A stretch of DNA of 7,610 nucleotides from JBFKOL01 sp041628815 (lineage in GTDB: Bacteria > Bacteroidota > Bacteroidia > Chitinophagales > Saprospiraceae): the NCBI GenBank assembly GCA_041628815.1, contig JBFKOL010000204.1, forward strand, positions 1 through 7,610, written 5' to 3'. A program made the position numbers and the translations under genes. Below are positions 1 to 5,476 of the stretch, in pieces. The notes beneath the pieces are model-generated. The model did not search any database and was not told where the DNA came from. It saw only the letters and a program-made list of their open reading frames with translations. Position 1 is the first letter of the stretch; the number at the start of each line of letters is the position of its first letter.

Positions 1-1
1 A

Positions 2-1363
2 CTCATTGCCTTGACTGCGACTGCGACACATGAAGTTCTTAGAGCAATTAAAATGCACCTGGGAATAGAGGATGCTCTCGTATTCAGCAAGAGCTTTCTC
101 AGGCATAACATTTTCATTGAGCTGATAAATACAGAAAAGAAATTACAGGCAGTTGCAGATACCTGCCGCAAAACCGATGGTAAGGTGATTATATACGCTC
201 GCAGCCGCCGACAAGTCCAAATGATAGCCAAGATGCTTGTGGAAGCCGGCCAGGACGCCATCTATTATCACGCGGGTTTGTCCTACAAGAATAAGAAGGA
301 AATCCAGTCGAGATTTGAAGATGGTCAATTAAGAATCGTTGCAGCCACCAACGCTTTTGGAATGGGAATAGATATAGAGAATATCAGGTGCGTCATCCAC
401 TATGGACTTCCTCCCAGCATAGAAGAATACTATCAGGAAATAGGACGAGCTGGAAGAGATGGTAATCCTTCGCAGGCCGTACTTTTATACAACGAATCAG
501 ATACTTTGCGTCTCCATGAAAGTCATCTCCTCGATTATCCATCCATGTCCGATGTCGTTCAATTCTACAAGCGTCTTTGTGTCCATTACAACCTTGGAAT
601 CGGCGAAGGAAAAGGGAGGTCCTATACATTGGAAATAGACAAGCTTTCGAAAAAGTTGAACTTGAAGTCTAAAGAAGTGAATGGATTGATCCATGCACTT
701 GGTGTACTGGGCCTAACTTCGACGGCAGAGGAGATAAAAGGTAAAGTATTCAGTCAAATGGCCGTAGAACCAGCCGTCTTAAGAGACCATCTGAACCCAA
801 CAATGGAAGGTGCCGTTCTCGAAGTATTGATCAGGAATTATCCTGGAATCTTCAAGGAATGGGTTCAAATCGACTACACAGGATTGACCAGGAGGTTAAA
901 AATAAAGGATAGTGAGTTTTCGGATGTACTTAATTCGTTGTCCAGAAAAAGGTTGCTCAAAACCTATTTCCAGAACGTAGGTCCCCAGATTACCTTTCTG
1001 GAAAATCGTTTGGGGCAGCGGGATGTTGAGGCCAAAGCACCAGAATATCAGCACCTTAAAAACCTTCATCTCAAAAGAACCAAAAGCGTTGTCGATTTTA
1101 TTCGCGACCCGGGCTGTCGTTACAGGTTTGTCTTGGAGTATTTCCAGGAAATCCTGAAAATCGATTGTATGCATTGCGATGCGTGTATCCAGGAAAGTAC
1201 ATCCTATACCACAGCCCAGTTACAACAGATGGACTCCCATGCTATCCAGCAGGTCTTAAAGCTTGCCGTCCGTTCAAAAAACAGACAGCTGGTAGACATG
1301 CTGCAGACCTTGCACACCGAAGGACTCATTGATATTGCCGAAGAAGATCTCCTGCAGCAATGA
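2..1363 (+). CDS. recQ: RecQ-family ATP-dependent DNA helicase, 5'-truncated by the window edge
   Basis: A 3'-to-5' superfamily 2 DNA helicase that acts in recombination and repair. The reading frame is open to the left edge, so the ATP-binding half (Walker A, DEAH box) lies outside the window; the TTG at 11 is internal, not a start. Residues here are numbered from the codon at 11. Visible: motif III (LTATAT at the very start), the second RecA-like domain beginning at KVIIYARSRR (58-67), motif V (AATNAFGMGID, 111-121) and motif VI with its arginine finger (QEIGRAGRDG, 142-151). A region of about 200 residues that reads like winged-helix DNA-binding segments follows. Four cysteines at 369, 386, 389 and 392 have the exact C-x16-C-x2-C-x2-C spacing of the RecQ zinc site, but lie far downstream of motif VI, followed by a 58-residue helical tail. 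This order is familiar from Bacteroidota RecQ paralogues. The stop TGA overlaps the next gene's ATG. Confidence 0.93.
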   Translation, partial: LIALTATATHEVLRAIKMHLGIEDALVFSKSFLRHNIFIELINTEKKLQAVADTCRKTDGKVIIYARSRRQVQMIAKMLVEAGQDAIYYHAGLSYKNKKEIQSRFEDGQLRIVAATNAFGMGIDIENIRCVIHYGLPPSIEEYYQEIGRAGRDGNPSQAVLLYNESDTLRLHESHLLDYPSMSDVVQFYKRLCVHYNLGIGEGKGRSYTLEIDKLSKKLNLKSKEVNGLIHALGVLGLTSTAEEIKGKVFSQMAVEPAVLRDHLNPTMEGAVLEVLIRNYPGIFKEWVQIDYTGLTRRLKIKDSEFSDVLNSLSRKRLLKTYFQNVGPQITFLENRLGQRDVEAKAPEYQHLKNLHLKRTKSVVDFIRDPGCRYRFVLEYFQEILKIDCMHCDACIQESTSYTTAQLQQMDSHAIQQVLKLAVRSKNRQLVDMLQTLHTEGLIDIAEEDLLQQ

Positions 1364-2472
1364 CTGGAAAAGACATCGGTCATGTCTTTGTTATGACATC
1401 GGATTTCAAAACGGACCGCAGGATGCAGCGGCACGTCCGGTCATTGTCATCGCAATTCAACAAAGTCTTAATTATTTCTGTCGACAGGAATAAGGCAATG
1501 CATGCACCAGTTTCGGATCCCGATGAGAGCATCCAAGTAAGATGCAGGTTTTCGTCAGGACCTATGTTTTACTTAGAAGTCATCCTTCGCATGGTAAAAA
1601 TTTTAAGGAAATGTAATTTCCCGTCTATGACCTGTGTAGATACGGATACTTTGCTGTGTGGCATGTATTTCCGTTTAACGAGGAAAGTTAAAGTAATTCT
1701 GGATGCGCATGAATATTTTACTGAAGTGCCAGAGCTGAAAGGGAAGAGGGGGAAAAAGTGCGTATGGCGATGGGTAGAGCGCTGGTCGATACCTAAGACT
1801 TCTGCAAGGTATACGGTTAACGATACTTTGGCCAGTCACCTCACAGAAGTGCACAAAAAAGAATTTAAGGTGGTTCAAAACTACCCTGTACTGCCACCAT
1901 CCATTTCCGAGTGGAATCCTTCTCACACTTTCCGCATGGTCTATCTTGGTGTTCTCAACCAGGGCAGGGGCCTGGAAGAATTGATTGAAGTCATCAGAGA
2001 TCTTCCGGGTGTTTCACTGGACCTAATAGGCGACGGTGATATTTCGGATGACCTTCAGACTTTGATTGATACCTTAAAACTGTCCGACAGAGTCATTTTT
2101 CATGGCTGGCAACCGCCGGAGTCTTTGACCGGCCTTCTGGCCAACAAGGATCTTGGCGTCAATATCTTAGACCCTAAGAGTCGAAGCTACCGCTATTCTC
2201 TTGCCAACAAATTTCTGGACTATGTACACGCGGGCATTCCCGTGCTTACTATGGCATTTCCGGAATACGTAAAATTGATGGAAGAGTACAATGTAGGGTG
2301 GTTGATAGATCATCTTAACAAAGAGCATTTGTCCTCGATGATCGATGCCATCAAGAGCAATCCCGTAGCCATCGCACAGAAGAAGGAGGTATGCCTTTTG
2401 TGCCGTGACAGGTTGCAATGGAAAGTAGAAGAACCTTCCTTGCTAAGCATTTATAAATCCTTCTTTCCCTAA
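1360..2472 (+). CDS. GT-B fold glycosyltransferase (GT4-like, group 1)
   Basis: Probable cytoplasmic or membrane-associated retaining glycosyltransferase of 370 residues that moves a sugar from an activated nucleotide donor; donor and acceptor cannot be told from sequence. The N-terminal Rossmann half starts HVFVMTSDF with the TDRRMQRHVRSL segment (18-29), and DAHEYF (115-120) is typical of this family's acceptor-side domain. The C-terminal donor-binding half starts at VYLGVLNQGRGLEELIEV (194-211), has the glycine-rich IGDGD (223-227), FHGW (247-250) and the helix SLANKFLDYVHAGIPV (280-295), which corresponds to the nucleotide-contacting element of GT4 enzymes. The classical EX7E glutamate pair is not evident; Asp271 and Asp287 lie near those places. 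ATG at 1360 is chosen because it overlaps the recQ stop (ATGA) and leaves the first beta strand complete. No signal peptide or membrane segment is seen. The stop codon overlaps that of the convergent permease gene. Role inferred: cell-surface polysaccharide or glycoconjugate synthesis. Confidence 0.87.
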   Translation: MTGKDIGHVFVMTSDFKTDRRMQRHVRSLSSQFNKVLIISVDRNKAMHAPVSDPDESIQVRCRFSSGPMFYLEVILRMVKILRKCNFPSMTCVDTDTLLCGMYFRLTRKVKVILDAHEYFTEVPELKGKRGKKCVWRWVERWSIPKTSARYTVNDTLASHLTEVHKKEFKVVQNYPVLPPSISEWNPSHTFRMVYLGVLNQGRGLEELIEVIRDLPGVSLDLIGDGDISDDLQTLIDTLKLSDRVIFHGWQPPESLTGLLANKDLGVNILDPKSRSYRYSLANKFLDYVHAGIPVLTMAFPEYVKLMEEYNVGWLIDHLNKEHLSSMIDAIKSNPVAIAQKKEVCLLCRDRLQWKVEEPSLLSIYKSFFP

Positions 2473-3290
2473 ATGTCTTTTTTGATCAGTTGATAATAAG
2501 CTATTGTAAGGAAAAGAAAAGTCCATATAATAGTACCAATCGTTGCTTCACTGTAGGACAACAGGAAATTAAAATCCAAGTCTTTTTTAGGAATGAGATC
2601 GGCAAAACGGTAGAAGGGTAGCGGCATGAGATCTTCTATGCAGTTGGAGGGATAGAAATTGATCGAGTTGTTTTTAGCTATCAACCGGAAGTGAATGGCC
2701 CATTTCAACAGTGCTTCTATCAGCATTATATAGGTGAGATAAGAAAGCACGGCCAGACCTGACCTGCGCATGACGAATCCAACGAAGAGTCCGAAACTCG
2801 TGTAGCCAAAGGACATGAGAAAAAACCGTGGTATGGCCCAACTGTTATCGAATGCATCTGAAAGCGTCCACCCTTCAGTATGATACATGCCAATTCCTAG
2901 GCAAATAGTCGCATAAAAAAGTGCGGATAGTATGCTGATGGCTATGATCGAATACAATTTTGCCAGGAAGTATTCCTTCCTCGTCATCCCGGTTATAATG
3001 TTCTGCCTGAAAGTCTTGTATCCCACCTCATTGGTAACCATAAAAACGGCTATGAGGCCCATAAAAAAAAACACGAGCCAGTTGCCGATGAATCCCTGGT
3101 AATCCCAAACTGTTGGAAATTCAAAGAAAACCCTGTTATCCGGCAGTGGTTCAGGGACATCTGTAAACTCCTTGCCGATGAAAATAACCGTCGGCATGGT
3201 CACCAGAAACATCATAGTCAGAAGACCAATAACGGCGCTTTTGTTGAACTTGTAATATTCCAGCTTAAGCAGTCTGTAGATTTCTTTCAT
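2469..3290 (-). CDS. ABC-2 type transporter permease
   Basis: Integral inner-membrane subunit (273 residues) of an ABC exporter, partner of the ATPase encoded 4 nt upstream. The hydrophobicity pattern fits six membrane segments, roughly residues 19-39, 69-89, 113-135, 154-173, 178-197 and 250-268. The stretch NEVGYKTFRQNIITGMTRKEY (starting at 87), between segments 2 and 3, is the cytoplasmic coupling region typical of ABC-2 permeases of the bacitracin/lantibiotic-immunity and NatB-like type. The N-terminus LLKLEYYKFNKS is also characteristic, a short amphipathic lead-in before the first segment. With one permease gene present, the working pump is probably two permeases plus two ATPases. The start has a weak GAGAGA purine run just before the ATG and is probably translated by coupling to the ATPase gene. 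The substrate is unknown; candidates are a peptide antibiotic, a lipid or another amphipathic compound. The stop TAG overlaps the stop of the facing glycosyltransferase gene. Confidence 0.88.
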   Translation of the reverse strand: MKEIYRLLKLEYYKFNKSAVIGLLTMMFLVTMPTVIFIGKEFTDVPEPLPDNRVFFEFPTVWDYQGFIGNWLVFFFMGLIAVFMVTNEVGYKTFRQNIITGMTRKEYFLAKLYSIIAISILSALFYATICLGIGMYHTEGWTLSDAFDNSWAIPRFFLMSFGYTSFGLFVGFVMRRSGLAVLSYLTYIMLIEALLKWAIHFRLIAKNNSINFYPSNCIEDLMPLPFYRFADLIPKKDLDFNFLLSYSEATIGTIIWTFLFLTIAYYQLIKKDI

Positions 3291-3294
3291 TCTC

Positions 3295-4185
3295 TCAGGC
3301 GTCTTTGGTTATGGCAAGAAACTCTTCTTCCAGTCTGCGCTTCCTGGCGATAAAGCGGGTAGGCACGATACCTTTTTCGTACAGCGTCTTGCTGAACACT
3401 TCAATCTGTATTTTTTCATCGACCATACACTCGAACCATAGATCCTTCTTTTCAAAAGATTTGACACCCGGCAAGCTGGTAAGTACATCGGGCAGCAGGG
3501 AATTGTCAGAAGCGGCTACCTCGACAGTCGTATCATTGCTCAAGATGGCACCAACAGGCCCAGTAGCCAGCAACTTTCCCTTTTTAATGATAGCGACATG
3601 AGAGCATATTTTTTCGACTTCATCCAATATGTGAGAGGCCATGAACACCGTATTACCCATTTGAGATATTCTCAATAACAAAGCGCGTACCTCGGCTATA
3701 CCCTGAGGATCAAGACCATTAGTAGGCTCATCGAAAATCAATACTTTAGGATCTCCAATCAACGTTGCTGCGATCGCCAATCGTTGCTTCATCCCTAAGC
3801 TATAGGTACGGAATGGTGATCGTTTGCGATGCGATAAGTCGACAAGATCGAGAAGTTCATCAAAGTCGCGTTTAGGAGCTTGCTTGATCTGCCTTACGAT
3901 TTCGAGATTTTCAGTGGCATTGAGGTAAGGATAAAAATTCGGTGTCTCCAAAATTGATCCAATTTTGAGCCTGTATTTATCGCCATACTCGCCATCAAAC
4001 CATTCGTAAGACCCTGAGTCCTGTCTCAAAATACCAAGGATGAGACCAAGAGTAGTCGTTTTCCCACTACCGTTCGGACCCAGTATACCGTACACATTCC
4101 CTTTTTCTATGGTCAGTGACAGGTCGTCGACGGCCGTAATTTTTCCATAGCTCTTAGAAAGGTGTTCAATCCGTAGAACTGGCAT
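3295..4185 (-). CDS. ABC transporter ATP-binding protein (exporter type)
   Basis: Cytoplasmic ATPase subunit (296 residues) that drives the permease encoded directly downstream. Motifs in order: aromatic A-loop Tyr13; Walker A GPNGSGKT (36-43); the Q-loop position in SILETPNFYP, where Glu80 replaces the usual Gln; the ABC signature YSLGMKQR (128-135, LSGGQ replaced by SLGMK); Walker B with the catalytic glutamate VLIFDEPTNGLD (148-159, Glu153); and the switch histidine His185 in ASHILDEVE. Residues after about 215 form a C-terminal domain ending in a basic RKRRLEEEFL helix, as in drug and peptide exporters of the BcrA/LanF/NatA type. Glutamate at the Q-loop and an SLGMKQR signature are both typical of that branch, which favours export of a peptide or antibiotic over nutrient import. 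The ATG at 4183-4185 lacks a clear Shine-Dalgarno sequence. The gene is first in its operon and diverges from the his leader. Confidence 0.94.
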   Translation of the reverse strand: MPVLRIEHLSKSYGKITAVDDLSLTIEKGNVYGILGPNGSGKTTTLGLILGILRQDSGSYEWFDGEYGDKYRLKIGSILETPNFYPYLNATENLEIVRQIKQAPKRDFDELLDLVDLSHRKRSPFRTYSLGMKQRLAIAATLIGDPKVLIFDEPTNGLDPQGIAEVRALLLRISQMGNTVFMASHILDEVEKICSHVAIIKKGKLLATGPVGAILSNDTTVEVAASDNSLLPDVLTSLPGVKSFEKKDLWFECMVDEKIQIEVFSKTLYEKGIVPTRFIARKRRLEEEFLAITKDA

Positions 4186-4450
4186 AATCAGGTTTTCGGC
4201 AAGATAGTTTTATCCCCGTTTCTACCGCTCCTCTTTAGATAAAAATTAAGGTTTCATAGATAAGCTGAATGACAGCAGGGGTTTGAGAGGATTTGAGAAT
4301 GGAATCAAAACTCAGTGAATGATGGGTATCCATTAGAAAAATATACTATTCATTACCTGCCTATATCAACCTGGCTATTTCTCGTGCTTCTATTCGATTT
4401 CTTTCCTACAAGCCATCAATCGCATTTTTCAGAACAATTTCAAGGCTTCA
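4186..4450. other. Intergenic stretch between the ABC operon and the his leader
   Basis: This stretch has no convincing coding sequence; the open frame running through it from 4315 has no recognisable protein character and continues out of frame through the attenuator into hisG. It must hold the promoter of the leftward ABC operon, but nothing strong was found. The best minus-strand match to TAnnTTTG is GAGTTTTG (4306-4313, one mismatch), which would give a leader of about 115 nt; I regard it as weak. An AT-rich patch lies at 4236-4260. Two TTTGAGA copies are listed separately. Confidence 0.5.
4282..4298 (+). repeat. Two TTTGAGA direct repeats, 10 bp apart
   Basis: TTTGAGA occurs at 4282-4288 and again at 4292-4298, exactly one helical turn apart, in the non-coding region upstream of the ABC operon. 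Such phasing can mark a tandem binding site for a regulator, but the unit is short and may be chance. Confidence 0.25.
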
Positions 4451-4485
4451 TTTCATGCATTCTTTTTCAAAATGCGGTATACTTG
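4451..4485 (+). promoter_or_regulatory. Probable his operon promoter (Bacteroidota type)
   Basis: TATACTTG at 4478-4485 matches the Bacteroidota -7 element TAnnTTTG at all but one fixed base; it also resembles a sigma-70 -10 box (TATACT against TATAAT). A weak -33 candidate, TTTC (against TTTG), lies at 4451-4454 with a 23-nt spacer. Transcription would start about 4490-4493, practically at the leader-peptide ATG. The position just ahead of the attenuator supports the call; the upstream element is poor. Confidence 0.5.
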
Positions 4486-4492
4486 CGGAATA

Positions 4493-4549
4493 ATGTCAAC
4501 AACGATCACATACCACATCCATCATCATGGCTTCGGCTTATCTTGGTGA
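4493..4549 (+). CDS. hisL: his operon leader peptide (18 aa, histidine-rich)
   Basis: The peptide reads MSTTITYHIHHHGFGLSW and ends at a TGA. Histidines occupy positions 8, 10, 11 and 12 (CAC at 4514, CAT at 4520, 4523 and 4526), far above expectation for so short a frame, and hisG begins 72 nt downstream. The role is regulatory: the ribosome's progress through the His codons reports the level of charged tRNA-His and decides which RNA hairpin forms. The His run lies so that a stalled ribosome covers segment 1 of the attenuator and leaves segment 2 free, whereas a ribosome at the stop codon covers segment 2. There is no good Shine-Dalgarno (only GGAA at 4487-4490). An in-frame ATG at 4472 would add MRYTCGI but lies upstream of the presumed transcription start, so 4493 is preferred. 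The tail GFGLSW mainly seems to set the distance to the stop. Confidence 0.9.
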   Translation: MSTTITYHIHHHGFGLSW

Positions 4550-4610
4550 GCGTGGTTGTGTTTAAATCATACATTTCAGCCCGCTTGCTGTTAAATCAGG
4601 CGGGTTTTTT
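4507..4610 (+). promoter_or_regulatory. Histidine operon transcription attenuator (leader RNA)
   Basis: Three alternative hairpins can be drawn by hand. Stem 1:2 pairs 4507-4516 with 4552-4560, nine Watson-Crick pairs with one bulged U (4511). Stem 2:3, the antiterminator, pairs 4548-4558 with 4577-4586, ten pairs with one bulged U (4553) and two G-U pairs, extendable by 4547-4587. Stem 3:4 is the terminator, 4580-4587 with 4597-4604. The stems exclude each other in the classical order. Under histidine shortage a ribosome stalled at 4514-4528 blocks segment 1, stem 2:3 forms and transcription enters hisG. With ample histidine the ribosome reaches the TGA at 4547, covers segment 2, and stem 3:4 stops transcription. 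Without translation, stem 1:2 forms and also permits 3:4. Confidence 0.88.
4580..4610 (+). terminator. Intrinsic terminator of the his attenuator
   Basis: CCCGCTTG (4580-4587) pairs with CAGGCGGG (4597-4604) to give an 8-bp stem with a single U-G pair and a 9-nt loop, followed at once by six T residues (4605-4610). It lies before, not after, a gene and shares its 5' arm with the antiterminator, which identifies it as the conditional terminator of the his leader. Confidence 0.92.
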
Positions 4611-4621
4611 ATTTGGTACTT

Positions 4622-5476
4622 ATGAGTTTAAATATTGCAGTACAAAAATCCGGACGGCTCTACCAAGACACCGTTCAACTGTTGAAGGATGCAGGGATGA
4701 AAATCGACAATTCCAAAGACCAGCTGAAAGCGAAGGTGCGAAATTTTGATGCCTCTGTGCTCTTCCTGCGAAACTCCGATATCCCTCAATACTTGCAAGA
4801 CGGTGTTGCGGATGTAGCTATAATAGGTGAAAACACCCTTTTTGAAAAAGAGGCTAAAGTCGATGTATATGAACGCCTTGGTTTTTCGAAATGCAGGCTG
4901 TCGATCGCTTTACCCAAAGGGGTGGCGTACAAAAGCATACAGGATCTTGAAGGCAAGCGAATTGCTACCTCCTATCCTGTTTCACTCATGAGATATCTTG
5001 AAAGAAAAGGTGTCCGTGCGCACCTTCATAAGATTTCTGGTTCTGTGGAGATAGCCCCTAACATTGGTCTTGCTGATGCCATCTGCGACCTTGTCAGTTC
5101 GGGCAGTACATTGTTTAAGAATGGTCTGGAGGAAAAGGAGGTCATCCTCCGCTCGGAAGCTGTGGTTGCAGCGAACCGCTCATTGGATACTTCCAAAAAA
5201 AAGCTGTTGAAAGAACTCATGTTCAGGATACGGGCTGTCATGAAGGCCAGAAACAACAAGTACATTTTGATGAATGTCCCTAATGAGAAAATTGATGAGG
5301 TAAGCCGAATCCTGCCCGTTTTAAAGAGTCCTACGGTGTTACCCCTTGTAGAGGCTGGCTGGTCTTCCCTGCACTCAGTAATCAGCGAAGAAGATTTTTG
5401 GGATGTGATCAATGAACTAAAATCACTCGGCGCCGAGGGCATTCTTGTAATTCCGATAGAAAAAATGGTGGTATGA
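4622..5476 (+). CDS. hisG: ATP phosphoribosyltransferase, long form (HisG)
   Basis: Catalyses the first, committed step of histidine synthesis: ATP plus PRPP gives phosphoribosyl-ATP and pyrophosphate. The 284 residues fit the long HisG class, which has its own C-terminal regulatory domain and does not need HisZ. The N-terminus SLNIAVQKSGRL is the family's opening strand; VADVAIIGENTL (62-73) belongs to the bilobal periplasmic-binding-like catalytic fold. The PRPP loop spans about 141-164, with SVEIAPNIGLADAICDLV and then SSGSTL, where many relatives have STGAT or STGTT. Residues from about 210 (NKYILMNVP, SPTVLPL, GILVIPIEKM) form the ACT-like domain that binds histidine in the family, so feedback inhibition is expected. 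ATG at 4622 is chosen over the in-frame TTG at 4613 because it gives the usual N-terminus and clears the terminator; no Shine-Dalgarno is seen. The gene overlaps hisD by ATGA. Confidence 0.97.
   Translation: MSLNIAVQKSGRLYQDTVQLLKDAGMKIDNSKDQLKAKVRNFDASVLFLRNSDIPQYLQDGVADVAIIGENTLFEKEAKVDVYERLGFSKCRLSIALPKGVAYKSIQDLEGKRIATSYPVSLMRYLERKGVRAHLHKISGSVEIAPNIGLADAICDLVSSGSTLFKNGLEEKEVILRSEAVVAANRSLDTSKKKLLKELMFRIRAVMKARNNKYILMNVPNEKIDEVSRILPVLKSPTVLPLVEAGWSSLHSVISEEDFWDVINELKSLGAEGILVIPIEKMVV

Noticed and set aside
11..13. TTG at 11 as the start of the helicase gene
   Set aside because: The frame is open to the left edge, and the codons from position 2 continue the conserved LIALTATAT motif III, so the gene begins outside the window.
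3305..3601. Plus-strand open frame opposite the ABC ATPase gene
   Set aside because: It is antisense to a well-supported coding region with all ABC motifs; the serine-rich translation has no family character.
2536..3791. A 15-bp exact direct repeat, CCAATCGTTGCTTCA, at 2536-2550 and 3777-3791
   Set aside because: The copies lie in the permease and ATPase genes, are read in different frames (SEATIG and KQRLA), and have no flanking similarity. A single match of this length is only mildly unexpected in 7.6 kb and is best taken as chance.
4613..4615. TTG at 4613 as the hisG start
   Set aside because: It lies 2 nt after the terminator U-tract and adds three residues not expected at the HisG N-terminus; the ATG at 4622 gives the usual SLNIAVQKSGRL opening.
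4550..4621. A riboswitch or T-box in the his leader instead of an attenuator
   Set aside because: The leader is too short, has no T-box core or specifier stem that I can see, and the His-rich reading frame with paired 1:2, 2:3 and 3:4 stems explains the region fully.
4315..4749. A 144-codon plus-strand open frame crossing the leader and the start of hisG
   Set aside because: It runs out of frame through the leader peptide, the terminator and the first 125 bases of hisG, has no recognisable protein pattern, and its HIPHP-like stretch is just the His-codon run read in another frame.
5026..5442. A 138-codon minus-strand open frame opposite hisG
   Set aside because: It lies wholly within the hisG C-terminal half, and its composition is that of an antisense shadow.
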